Positions 30,054 through 38,329 of a stretch of DNA of 64,000 nucleotides are shown piece after piece. This DNA is from Lactobacillus sp. W8174 (GTDB lineage Bacteria; Bacillota; Bacilli; Lactobacillales; Lactobacillaceae): NCBI RefSeq assembly GCF_016100975.1, contig NZ_JACFRN010000005.1, positions 124,001 through 188,000 of the forward strand, given 5' to 3'. The translations under genes and the position numbers were made by a program. How positions within the stretch are numbered: position 1 is the first letter of the stretch; every line of letters begins with the position of its first letter. The notes beneath the pieces were generated by a model. It was not told the origin of the DNA. It saw only the letters and a program-made list of their open reading frames with translations, and made no database searches.

Positions 30054-31484
30054 TTAACCTCTAGTAAAAAATTTCTTTAATAGCAAAATTATGTCTTGAT
30101 TAAAGTCTAGTTTTAACAAGAACATTAGAGCTATATACAAAACAAACATAATGATTGATTTGACTAGCATATTAAGAAATGCTGATGTAAACATTTGTGG
30201 CAGAAGCATCCCCACTGCCAAAACAATAATTGCAATTATAAAATATTTAGGAATTTCACGAAAAGAATATTTAAAATCATAACCATCCCGCACAATCCAT
30301 AGTCGTAAAAGCAAAACTATAAACTCGGTAATTAAAATTGCAATCATTGCTCCTGTTGCACCATAAAACTGATCCAAAAAATAGCTTAATACTACTTCTA
30401 AAATGGCTCCCACTATAACGGGAATGGCATAATCTCGGTCTCGGTGGTTTGCAAGTGCAAATTGGTTAGCAAAAACTCCACCTGTGGGAATCATTATGAT
30501 GGTCAAAGTGAAGAAGAACATCAAAGGCGTCATTGGGATAAATTTATGCCCAAAAAAGAAAGGCACAAATTCTTTAGTATTAGCCATAATAATAACTGCA
30601 AATAATGTTCCCAGCATCACTGTTGCTTCCAAAGATTTTTTTAAAATAACCCGTTGTTCTTTTTTTCCTTCACCCGCCATTTTAGGCATAATAACTAAGG
30701 AAATACTGGTTACAATTCCCAAAACCATATTGGAAATTCTTTGTGAATTGTCATAAAAAGCAACCTGCGTCGAATTTTGAAAAAGGCCCAAAATAGGTTT
30801 ATCGAGAGAAGTATAAATTTGGGTAGCAATTTGCGGAATTAAAAGGGTAATGATTGCCTTAACAGTCGCACGATATTGATAAAAGTGTTTGACAGGTCCA
30901 CCTACATAACGGTGGATATCAAACCAAAAGACAAATGATCCCAACATAGTTGAAACCGACATAATCAACATATACTTCCAAAGATCACCAGGACTTTTAA
31001 CCCATAATAAAATCAAAATAACAGATACTAGTTTAACAGCAGTATTTTTTAAAACCACCCGGCCAAAATCAGCCAGACCCTGAAAGAACCAGGAAATATC
31101 TACTTGGGCTGAAATAAGGTAAGGCACCATTAATAACAAATATTGACCGTACTTAATATGGAAAAAACTGGTTACAGCAATTACTAATGCAATTGTCACC
31201 AAGCCGGCTATTGCCTGAAAGTACCATAATCCCCAAAAAGCTTTAGTTAGATCTTGACCACTGCCAAAAGCTCTAATCTGCGAAATTGTCCTCATACCAA
31301 TATATGACACAGACAGTGTACAGAATATCATTAAGAACTGAACAATATTATTCACATTGCTATAAATACCATATGTTTTAGGGCCTAAAATTCTGGAAAG
31401 GTAAGGCACGGTTATTAGCGGTACTAATACCAAAAATATCTGGTAAACCGCATTATATAGAATGTTTAAAAATGTTCTTTTCAC
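30054..31484 (-). CDS. Wzx-type polysaccharide flippase
   Basis: This 476-residue protein has about 12-14 membrane segments and the family opening (YNAVYQIFLVLVPLITVPYLSRILGP) of MATE-like polysaccharide exporters. It flips lipid-linked glycan units across the membrane. It lies between the CDP-glycerol transferase and GT32 genes with gaps of 2-3 bases. Confidence 0.92.
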   Translation of the reverse strand: MKRTFLNILYNAVYQIFLVLVPLITVPYLSRILGPKTYGIYSNVNNIVQFLMIFCTLSVSYIGMRTISQIRAFGSGQDLTKAFWGLWYFQAIAGLVTIALVIAVTSFFHIKYGQYLLLMVPYLISAQVDISWFFQGLADFGRVVLKNTAVKLVSVILILLWVKSPGDLWKYMLIMSVSTMLGSFVFWFDIHRYVGGPVKHFYQYRATVKAIITLLIPQIATQIYTSLDKPILGLFQNSTQVAFYDNSQRISNMVLGIVTSISLVIMPKMAGEGKKEQRVILKKSLEATVMLGTLFAVIIMANTKEFVPFFFGHKFIPMTPLMFFFTLTIIMIPTGGVFANQFALANHRDRDYAIPVIVGAILEVVLSYFLDQFYGATGAMIAILITEFIVLLLRLWIVRDGYDFKYSFREIPKYFIIAIIVLAVGMLLPQMFTSAFLNMLVKSIIMFVLYIALMFLLKLDFNQDIILLLKKFFTRG

Positions 31485-31487
31485 AAC

Positions 31488-32636
31488 TTACCCTCTGTTT
31501 TTTAACAACTTAAAGACATTTTCACAATTTGAACCAGCCTGTACCTCATTAGTTAAATTTAGCCAGTAGTGCCGCTTTTGACTGAATTGATCAGGCATTA
31601 CAAGTGCCTTAATCAGCTCCTGCTGCGTTTTCACACACAGTCCAGGCACAATTTCTTCATAAGGACCCATTAAAAGTCCTCGCTTTTTTTCATATTGTCG
31701 CAAATAATTGGTAATGAATATGATTGGCTTATCAATGTTTAAATAATCAAAATAAATCGAAGAAAAATCAGTAATTAAAAAGTCTGTATTACCTAAAAGT
31801 TCATATAAATCAATATCAAGTTGATACAAGTAGTCGTTATTGAGAAAGGCAATATTTGAAAAGCTGCTCCGCAAGTGTTTAAACAGATTCATTTCATAGG
31901 GATGCAACTTTACTATTAAATACTGATGGTTCTTTTTTAAAGAATTATTCAGCTTCACAGCATCAAAATCAGGCAATGTAAAGAAATTACCCTGCTCAAC
32001 TTGCGTCATAATTTGTCGATCGTCCATTTCATAACGAAAAGTTGGCATGTATATTCCAATTTGAGCGTCATCATCTTCATCTTTAGCTTTGAATAAGTCA
32101 GTTAATAGTTTCTTTTTACTAATAGCAGGATTTTTCAAGGCATCAAGACGAGGAAACCCAGTTTTTCGATATTTGTTAGTTTCAATCGCGCAGCAGGCAC
32201 TCATTAGACTTTCGTATAAATCACTGCTTGAACAAACAATATCCGCATTTTTTTGCCATAAATTAGCATTACGCTGATCAGTTTTGCGACTAGTATTATT
32301 AGCCATAAATCCCATGCGCTTGAGCGGAATACCATGCCAGAATTGAATATTGATTTGTCTGGCATGAACTTTAAATGGCTGGTGTGTCGTTAACACAAAC
32401 TTTGCTGCACCGATTTTTCGCCAAGTTTTTAACGATAAATGTGAGGACGGCCAAGGTTCAACGGTAATAACTTCATATTCAGGATGATTTTTTTGCAAAT
32501 ATTTACCGAACAAATAACCATTCGACCCTGATCTACCTGCGCCATTTAGAATCACCACTTTATTATCTTGCACTGGTGTAAAACGAGCAATTAATTTCAT
32601 TGCCGCCAAATATAAACGAAATAAAAAACTCTTCAT
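31488..32636 (-). CDS. CDP-glycerol:glycerophosphotransferase (TagB/TagF-like)
   Basis: This 382-residue protein shows the teichoic-acid polymerase landmarks WHGIPLKRMGFM, VKLHPYE and LITDFSSIYFDYL. Such enzymes move glycerol phosphate from CDP-glycerol to a growing polymer on the inner membrane face. Here it leads a small cluster with flippase and GT32, which suggests a glycerol-phosphate-modified surface glycan rather than the main wall teichoic acid. The start has GGGAAG upstream. Confidence 0.9.
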   Translation of the reverse strand: MKSFLFRLYLAAMKLIARFTPVQDNKVVILNGAGRSGSNGYLFGKYLQKNHPEYEVITVEPWPSSHLSLKTWRKIGAAKFVLTTHQPFKVHARQINIQFWHGIPLKRMGFMANNTSRKTDQRNANLWQKNADIVCSSSDLYESLMSACCAIETNKYRKTGFPRLDALKNPAISKKKLLTDLFKAKDEDDDAQIGIYMPTFRYEMDDRQIMTQVEQGNFFTLPDFDAVKLNNSLKKNHQYLIVKLHPYEMNLFKHLRSSFSNIAFLNNDYLYQLDIDLYELLGNTDFLITDFSSIYFDYLNIDKPIIFITNYLRQYEKKRGLLMGPYEEIVPGLCVKTQQELIKALVMPDQFSQKRHYWLNLTNEVQAGSNCENVFKLLKNRG

Positions 32637-32675
32637 TATTCAACTTCCCAATTTCTTACCTAGTATAAGAGTACA

Positions 32676-32706
32676 GAAAAAGCCTGAGAGAACTCAAGCT
32701 TTTTTA
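32676..32706. terminator. Hairpin in the leader of the surface-polymer operon
   Basis: The stem AAAAAGCCTGAG...CTCAAGCTTTTT has T runs on both sides. It may end the upstream aldo/keto reductase message or act as an attenuator. Confidence 0.7.
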
Positions 32707-32741
32707 CTTTATTTTTTAGTTTTTTAATGATTATGGCTTAT

Positions 32742-32770
32742 AAATTATTTTATTAGCTGCCGTTTTTCAA
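32742..32770 (-). promoter_or_regulatory. Candidate promoter of the surface-polymer operon
   Basis: TTGAAA (32765-32770), a 17-base spacer and TAATTT (32742-32747). The -10 is weak. It lies upstream of the leader hairpin. Confidence 0.4.
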
Positions 32771-32920
32771 CGATTTGCATTGCTCATATAAAGAATCCAC
32801 AATTAAAAAGAAGCAAAAATACAGTATTAAAGAAATTTTTAGTAATATATCAATATTTTTTACCTTTGGCGGACTGTATAAAAGTTGACATATTGGGGCT
32901 TAATACACAAGCATTGTTTT

Positions 32921-33769
32921 TTAATATATTGCCAGAGGCTCTTTATGATCTGGTTTCGGATAAGCCTGTTCCAAAACTTGTAAATCTTCCTTTGTTAGCT
33001 CAATATCTAGCGCCTTAAGATTAGATAATAAGTGTTTTGAACTACTACTTTTTGGTATTGCCAAAACATCTGGTTGTTGCATTACCCAAGCAAGTAAAAT
33101 TTGATAAGGACTTGCCTCGTGATCTTCAGCCACCTGTAAGACTGCCTCATTTTTGGTCATTGTACTGCCCATTTTTGGCCCTCGACCTAGTGGACTATAG
33201 GCAATCAACGGCATATTATGTTTCCTTTGCCAAGGCAACAGACTATATTCAATTCCTCTGGTTTCTAGGTTATATAAGTCCTCATTAGCAACGCAGTTTT
33301 GACCATCCGGCAATTGCCAGAGTTCTTGCATATCATCGATATCGAAGTTTGATACGCCCCAAGACCGAATTAGTCCTTCATCTTGCAAAGACTGCAATTC
33401 AGAAACGGTCTCCGCCAAAGGCACCATTCCGCGCCAATGATAAAGGTACAGATCTAAATAATCAGTTTGCAGCCTCTTAAGACTAGCTTCTAAGCTTTGC
33501 CGCATTTTGAGTGCAGAAGCATTTTGGGGCAAAACTTTGGAAATTAGAAAAATTTGTGATCTTTGATAAGGCGCTATCGCCTCACCAACTAGTTCTTCCG
33601 AATGACCATTGCCATACATTTCGGCTGTGTCAATCACCTTCAAGCCTGCATCAAGCCCTGATCGAATAGCTTTGATTTCCTTTTCTCTATCTTCGGAATT
33701 GTCCCCCATTTCCCAAGTTCCAATACCTAAGGCTGGCAGAACCTGATTATTGATAGTAACCTTTTTCAT
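32921..33769 (-). CDS. Aldo/keto reductase (AKR5-like)
   Basis: This 282-residue reductase has the AKR active-site set: DTAEMYGNG (Asp and Tyr), LISKVLP (Lys), YLYHWRG (His), and the NADPH-site motifs YSPLGRGP and IPKSSS. It reduces carbonyls with NADPH; the substrate is unknown. It is a single gene with a strong promoter and AAGGAGG-type ribosome site (TTAAGGAGGCTACTT). Confidence 0.9.
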   Translation of the reverse strand: MKKVTINNQVLPALGIGTWEMGDNSEDREKEIKAIRSGLDAGLKVIDTAEMYGNGHSEELVGEAIAPYQRSQIFLISKVLPQNASALKMRQSLEASLKRLQTDYLDLYLYHWRGMVPLAETVSELQSLQDEGLIRSWGVSNFDIDDMQELWQLPDGQNCVANEDLYNLETRGIEYSLLPWQRKHNMPLIAYSPLGRGPKMGSTMTKNEAVLQVAEDHEASPYQILLAWVMQQPDVLAIPKSSSSKHLLSNLKALDIELTKEDLQVLEQAYPKPDHKEPLAIY

Positions 33770-33844
33770 AAGTAGCCTCCTTAAATTCCATTTGGTATTA
33801 TTGTGTATATATAGTTATTTATATCTTCGCAAATAAATTGAAAT

Positions 33845-33873
33845 TTTATATTTTTTATACAATAAATTTTCAA
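33845..33873 (-). promoter_or_regulatory. Promoter of the aldo/keto reductase gene
   Basis: TTGAAA (33868-33873), a 17-base spacer and TATAAA (33845-33850), leaving a leader of about 70 bases. Confidence 0.65.
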
Positions 33874-34059
33874 CCCTAATATAATTAATTGTAACACATG
33901 TTCATTAGCCTCTATTAATGCAAATTCACCTTTAAGTTGAAATATCAGAATTTCATTAAAACAGTTAAGTAAAAAAAATATTGTTTTTCTTTTCACAAGC
34001 TTTGCGATTGTATTTTTAAGAGTGACAATATAGAATCAAAAATAAAAAGGTGAATTCCA

Positions 34060-34800
34060 ATGACAAATAATTTAACAAATTCATTTCACTTATCTGGTAA
34101 AAAATGGTTATTAATACTATTTTCTAACATAATTGCATACTGCTGTTTAGTCATGCCTGGTATACAAATACCTGATAATTTAGTCTTTGATGAAAATCAT
34201 CCCTCTTTAGCAGCTGCTTGTTTTCAGTTGTTAATTGTAACCATTTTTTTAGTAATTCAAATAATCGGTGTCCAAATTGCTACTGGTAAAAGATGGCACC
34301 AATTATTTCACGTGCCACATGCTAAGGAATGGCTTTGGATTCTTGTTTTCTTTATCTTTGCCTACATCGTATCTGTGTTATCAGGCACTATTTCTCAAAA
34401 ATTATTTGGCTCTGTTTCAGGTAATGCAGCTGCAGGATTGACTATGAAGACGCCTCATGTTTGGCTCATTTTTCTTTATCAACGCTTTAGCAGCGCTATC
34501 CAAATATTGGGTGAAGAATTCTTAGCAATCATGCCCTTACTAGCTGTGACCCAATTAGCTGATTCTTGCCATATGCCTCACCCTTTATTATGGGGTAATA
34601 TTGTTTCGGCTTTAATATTTGCACTACTGCACCTATCAACTTATGACTACAATCTGGGTTATGTCATATTAGGATTGGCATTTACACGTCTAGTTTTAAA
34701 TTGGGCTTTCATCAAAACCCATAATATCTGGGTCAGCTTTTTAGTCCACTTCTTGTTTGATACAGTAGCTTTTCTAATTTTATTGTTAGCAACAAAGTAG
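34060..34800 (+). CDS. CPBP (Abi)-family membrane protein
   Basis: This 246-residue protein has about six to eight membrane segments and the CPBP/CAAX-protease motifs: GEEFLAIMP (motif 1), ALLHLSTYD (motif 2) and HFLFDTVAF (motif 3). The EExxxR arginine of motif 1 is replaced (EEFLAI), as in a subset of lactobacillus proteins near bacteriocin loci. Peptidase activity or bacteriocin immunity is possible but unproven. AAAAAGGTGAATTCC precedes the ATG. It stands alone with its own terminator. Confidence 0.82.
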   Translation: MTNNLTNSFHLSGKKWLLILFSNIIAYCCLVMPGIQIPDNLVFDENHPSLAAACFQLLIVTIFLVIQIIGVQIATGKRWHQLFHVPHAKEWLWILVFFIFAYIVSVLSGTISQKLFGSVSGNAAAGLTMKTPHVWLIFLYQRFSSAIQILGEEFLAIMPLLAVTQLADSCHMPHPLLWGNIVSALIFALLHLSTYDYNLGYVILGLAFTRLVLNWAFIKTHNIWVSFLVHFLFDTVAFLILLLATK

Positions 34801-34821
34801 AAAATTATTTTAAATAAATTT

Positions 34822-34860
34822 AAAATCATAACTGAAATTTTTCTGGTTATGATTTTTTTT
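34822..34860 (+). terminator. Terminator after the CPBP gene
   Basis: The stem AAAATCATAACT...GGTTATGATTTT is followed by a run of T. Confidence 0.88.
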
Positions 34861-35055
34861 GCACTAAATTAGGCCTTCTTAGGAAAAAATGACTCTCAGA
34901 TAGAAGCTTGAATGCCCACTTTACGGGGCAGCCCAATATTTCTCACATGTCTACTATGGAATACAAAATGTTTTAACCTTTAGCGATAAATTCTTTAACA
35001 CAATACCAAATTTGATTATGCGCTTTACTTTTAAGTGCCTTGTTAGTTAATGTGA

Positions 35056-35070
35056 TAATTGTTACAATTA
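35056..35070. promoter_or_regulatory. Operator of the TetR regulator
   Basis: A perfect palindrome, TAATTGT-T-ACAATTA, lies 55 bases before the TetR start, the usual type and place of a TetR autoregulatory site. Confidence 0.7.
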
Positions 35071-35125
35071 GACACAAGCAGTCAGTGTTAAAAATTCAAG
35101 AGTTGAGTTAAGGTGGGCAGTCAAA

Positions 35126-35710
35126 ATGAGCAGTAATGTTGAACAAAGAATCTTAACAGCTTTCTCACAATTATTAATTCACAATGGCTATCAAAGAACC
35201 ACTACTAAAAAAATTGCTCAAGTTGCTCGAGTTAACGAAAGTACCCTGTTTAGGCATTTTAAAGATAAACACGGCATTTTACAGCAACTCATATCTGAGT
35301 ACCATAATGATATTCAACTAATTGGTAAAAATTATCAGCTAGTCGGCAATTTAGAAAAAGACATTATAAATTTGTCTATTATATGTCAAAGCTTTATAAA
35401 ACAGCATCTAGCACTGTTTTTAACCGGCATTCGTGAATCACAAAATTTACCGGAACTGCAAACAGTGATTAAAAAGTTACTTGATTTACTCAGAGAAACT
35501 TTAGCTGAAAAGTTTGAACAAATGCAAAAGAGAGGAGAAATTGCTGAAGATATAGATAAAAAAATTGAAATTGACAACTTAGTTTTACTCAATTTAGGTC
35601 AAGCCATCATGCAGCATTCTTTTCCTAATTCTGTTTTTCAAACTCAATCCAACGCCTTTATGCAAAAAAATATTCGCACATACGCTCATCATTTAAAGCC
35701 TGAAAATTAA
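35126..35710 (+). CDS. TetR/AcrR-family regulator
   Basis: This 194-residue protein has an N-terminal TetR HTH (TTTKKIAQVARVNESTLFRHFKDKHG, about 25-50) and an all-helical ligand-binding C-terminus without recognisable specificity. It is a single gene with a perfect palindrome upstream and a strong terminator downstream. Neither neighbour is an obvious target, except possibly the CPBP gene in front of it. Confidence 0.88.
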   Translation: MSSNVEQRILTAFSQLLIHNGYQRTTTKKIAQVARVNESTLFRHFKDKHGILQQLISEYHNDIQLIGKNYQLVGNLEKDIINLSIICQSFIKQHLALFLTGIRESQNLPELQTVIKKLLDLLRETLAEKFEQMQKRGEIAEDIDKKIEIDNLVLLNLGQAIMQHSFPNSVFQTQSNAFMQKNIRTYAHHLKPEN

Positions 35711-35712
35711 CA

Positions 35713-35753
35713 AAACGGTCAGTTGAATTTATTGTCCAGCTGACCGTTTTTTT
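35713..35753 (+). terminator. Terminator after the TetR gene
   Basis: AACGGTCAGTTG...CCAGCTGACCGTT followed by seven T. Confidence 0.9.
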
Positions 35754-35780
35754 AATAATGTCAAATTTGCAAGTGTATGA

Positions 35781-36539
35781 TCACTTTTTGTTATTAAGAT
35801 AAATATTACTATCATTTTTGGAGTCAATAGTATAAATCATTTTGTCTCCTCTTACTACATAATGTGAAAACTCCAGCGGCTGATCAAATTGATTATAAAC
35901 AGTCTTGTTCACATCAAATAGTGGTACCACATTCGTTAATGCCAATAATCTGGCTTGCTCACTGCTGGGTAGGATGGTACTAATTTCACGATATGAACTT
36001 GCTAAAGTTTCATGATACTTATCTGCCAGGTATTTGTATAGTGATGTTTCTTCATGAATATTTCTGAGTAAATCAGGAAAACGTTCAGCTGATAACCACG
36101 CTTCATCAATTGCCATGGGCACATTTCCTGTTTGCGATATTCTTTTAATGTAGACTAAATCTGTTTGTTCAGGCAATTGTAAAGTCTTAGCAATTTTAGC
36201 GTTTTGTAATATTTCTCTTTTTAAAATGATCTTTTTATTTGTCTTAGACCGCGACTCAGCAAATTCAGAAAATCCTTCAATTTGTTCCAGCCTCCCCGTC
36301 AATTTTTTGACATTAACATAGGAGCCTTTACCCTGAATAGTAACTACCAGTCCTTCATCAGTCAATAATTTCAGAGCTTTCCGCACTGTTATTCTGCTAA
36401 CCTGATATTTTTGACACAAATATTGTTCACTTGGCAATTTTTCATCAGTTTTAAAGATATTTTGCTGAATCTTTTGTTTGATATCTAAGTAAATTTTTTT
36501 GTAAAGTGGTACGCCAGCTATTGTTTTGACAGAATTCAT
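35781..36539 (-). CDS. GntR/HutC-family regulator with UTRA domain (FrlR-like candidate)
   Basis: This 252-residue protein has a winged helix (about 8-75; LPSEQYLCQKYQVSRITVRKAL, VVTIQGKGSYV) and a UTRA effector domain (about 95-245). UTRA regulators bind sugar phosphates or amino-sugar phosphates; FrlR of Bacillus is one and senses fructosamine phosphates. Here it follows the frl-opp-dfsB genes but is separated by a terminator, with its own promoter region containing a long inverted repeat. AAGGAAG sets the ATG at 36539 over an upstream in-frame GTG. Control of the frl genes is inference from position. Confidence 0.85.
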   Translation of the reverse strand: MNSVKTIAGVPLYKKIYLDIKQKIQQNIFKTDEKLPSEQYLCQKYQVSRITVRKALKLLTDEGLVVTIQGKGSYVNVKKLTGRLEQIEGFSEFAESRSKTNKKIILKREILQNAKIAKTLQLPEQTDLVYIKRISQTGNVPMAIDEAWLSAERFPDLLRNIHEETSLYKYLADKYHETLASSYREISTILPSSEQARLLALTNVVPLFDVNKTVYNQFDQPLEFSHYVVRGDKMIYTIDSKNDSNIYLNNKK

Positions 36540-36598
36540 TATCACACTTCCTTAATTATTCAATATTACTAAATTAAAATAGAAATAACAAACTCAAA

Positions 36599-36660
36599 GA
36601 TTAGTATAACAGTCATTTAAAATTATAACTGTATTAAAAGTTGGGACGATTATACTAATC
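36599..36660. repeat. Inverted repeat upstream of the GntR gene
   Basis: GATTAGTATAA (36599-36609) and its exact complement TTATACTAATC (36650-36660) flank 40 bases. With GTC/GAC just inside, 14 of 16 positions match. It covers the likely promoter and could be a two-site operator for repression by looping. Confidence 0.55.
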
Positions 36661-36788
36661 AAAGCACTCTAAAAATATTTTAAATCCTGTAATATTGACT
36701 TAGAGCCATAGCTGTATATGTTTTCTCACCAGTATTTTAAATAAATTGACCAAACTCTAATTTATTTAATAAGTAGCCCATTCAAAAC

Positions 36789-36819
36789 AAAAACCGTCAG
36801 CTTTTACGCTAACGGTTTT
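36789..36819 (-). terminator. Terminator of the frl-opp-dfsB run
   Basis: AAACCGTCAGC-TTTTAC-GCTAACGGTTT has a T-rich flank on the minus strand. Confidence 0.85.
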
Positions 36820-36828
36820 CATGAGCCC

Positions 36829-37362
36829 TTATTTCAAGGATCTTTGATATTTTCGTAACTTCTTTAAAGCCCATTCATAATGACTGCTAGTATTTGCAAT
36901 GAAGTAAGTACCCAATGCATTATTACCAGTCCAAGGAAAAACATTTTTTTGAAAGAGTTGTTCTTCCGTAAAGCTATCAAGCAAAGCCATAGTTTGTTTA
37001 TGACTAGTCGCCAGCAGCTTTTCTGCTTCTGCAAGTGAGGTAGATTGGTGTTTTTGCCAAAATTCTTGATTCATTTCACCATAATTGCGCCAATTATACC
37101 CTTCAGGCAAAAATTCTTTGCTTTCACCAGATTGATTGCTTTTAACCCATTCTAGCAACAATTTTTGCCATTCATATAAATGAATCAAAACGTCACGTAC
37201 ATTATGATCTCTCTTCCAGTGGGCTTCTTTTAATTTACTCGTATCAAAATTGAAACTGCCAGTGCGAGCTTTTTCCGGCAACTTAGCAATTAAATCAACT
37301 ATCTTTTGGTATGACGAATTACTTGCAGCAACTAATTCTTGCTTGCTTTTAGGACGTGGCAT
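36829..37362 (-). CDS. ClbS/DfsB-family four-helix protein
   Basis: This 177-residue protein matches the ClbS/DfsB family by eye: MPRPKSKQEL start, RDHNVRDVLIHLYEWQKLLL, EGYNWRNYGEMN, KHQSTSL, PWTGNNALGTY and SHYEWALKKL. The fold is a DinB-like four-helix bundle. ClbS hydrolyses the colibactin cyclopropane; most relatives are uncharacterised. It starts 61 bases after oppF with no clear terminator between, so it may belong to the frl-opp transcript. A link to reactive glycation products would be speculation. Confidence 0.85.
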   Translation of the reverse strand: MPRPKSKQELVAASNSSYQKIVDLIAKLPEKARTGSFNFDTSKLKEAHWKRDHNVRDVLIHLYEWQKLLLEWVKSNQSGESKEFLPEGYNWRNYGEMNQEFWQKHQSTSLAEAEKLLATSHKQTMALLDSFTEEQLFQKNVFPWTGNNALGTYFIANTSSHYEWALKKLRKYQRSLK

Positions 37363-37423
37363 CTATTATTCCTTTTCTTGATAATATTAAAAATTATTTA
37401 TCAATATTTTATCATAAAGAGTT

Positions 37424-38326
37424 TTACTTAGTCCACGACCCATCGTCTATTACATAGTGATCATTGCCTAAATCTACCATTTCTTTATTTTCATACTGTT
37501 GCCTGAATGCATGATAATCTGATAATTTTTTATTTTGTTCTGCTACCGGATTAGTCGTGGGAATAGCAGTTAGCAAACTTTTTGTATAAGGGTGCACAGG
37601 ATCATCAAAAATTGCTTCTGTAGGTCCAATTTCGACAATATGTCCCAAATGAATCACGCCTATATGACTTGAAATGTGCTTAACCATTGCTAAGTCATGG
37701 GCAATAAAGAGCATGGCACTGCCACTTTCTCTTTGTATTCGTTGGAGAAGGTTGACAACTTGGGCTTGTACTGAAACATCCAAAGCGGAAATAGCTTCAT
37801 CTGCAATAATAAGTCTAGGATGCATGATCACCACTCTGGCAATACCAACCCTTTGTCTTTGACCTCCGGAAAGTTCTTGTGGGTAACGGTTAACAAAGGA
37901 TGAATCAAGCCCGACTACTTTGAGCATTTCTATAACCTTTTGCAATTTTTCATCCTTAGATAATTCTGGATAATGAATATCTAACCCCAGCTTGACTATG
38001 TCACCGACTTTTTTACGAGGATTTAGTGAAGACATAGGATCTTGAAAAATCATTTGCATGTCTTTACGCAATTTGGCAGTCTGCTTTTTACTTAAATGAC
38101 CCGCTATTTGTTCACCCTCAAAAATCACCTCACCTGCAGTAGGCCAATAAAGACGAATAATTGAACGTCCAATAGTGGTCTTTCCACTTCCTGACTCACC
38201 CACCAGGCCAAAAGTCTCACCATTAGCAATGTTAAAGGACACATCATCTACCGCTTTAACTATTTTTTTATTTGCAACTGGAAAATATTGCTTCAAATGA
38301 TGAACTTCTAAGATATTTTTAGTCAT
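37424..38326 (-). CDS. oppF: Oligopeptide ABC transporter ATPase OppF
   Basis: This 300-residue ATPase has Walker [11 protein letters not shown]-loop [13 protein letters not shown], signature LSGGQRQRV, Walker [13 protein letters not shown], and the OppF-type tail [12 protein letters not shown]. It pairs with OppD to drive peptide uptake. It begins 3 bases after oppD. Confidence 0.93.
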   Translation of the reverse strand: MTKNILEVHHLKQYFPVANKKIVKAVDDVSFNIANGETFGLVGESGSGKTTIGRSIIRLYWPTAGEVIFEGEQIAGHLSKKQTAKLRKDMQMIFQDPMSSLNPRKKVGDIVKLGLDIHYPELSKDEKLQKVIEMLKVVGLDSSFVNRYPQELSGGQRQRVGIARVVIMHPRLIIADEAISALDVSVQAQVVNLLQRIQRESGSAMLFIAHDLAMVKHISSHIGVIHLGHIVEIGPTEAIFDDPVHPYTKSLLTAIPTTNPVAEQNKKLSDYHAFRQQYENKEMVDLGNDHYVIDDGSWTK

Positions 38327-38329
38327 CGC

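Larger units (their letters stand above)
34801..35125. other. Intergenic stretch between CPBP and TetR genes
   Basis: It contains the CPBP terminator, a GC-richer patch at about 34900-34960 with no credible gene (at most a short frame ending in a stop on the minus strand), and the TetR promoter/operator region. Confidence 0.55.

Noticed and set aside
33781..33996. 71-residue minus-strand frame
   Set aside because: It starts with GTG without a ribosome site, has low-complexity composition and covers the promoter of the aldo/keto reductase gene.
34890..34990. GC-richer patch in front of the TetR gene as a gene remnant
   Set aside because: The minus-strand frame gives only about 25 residues before a stop and matches nothing I recognise.
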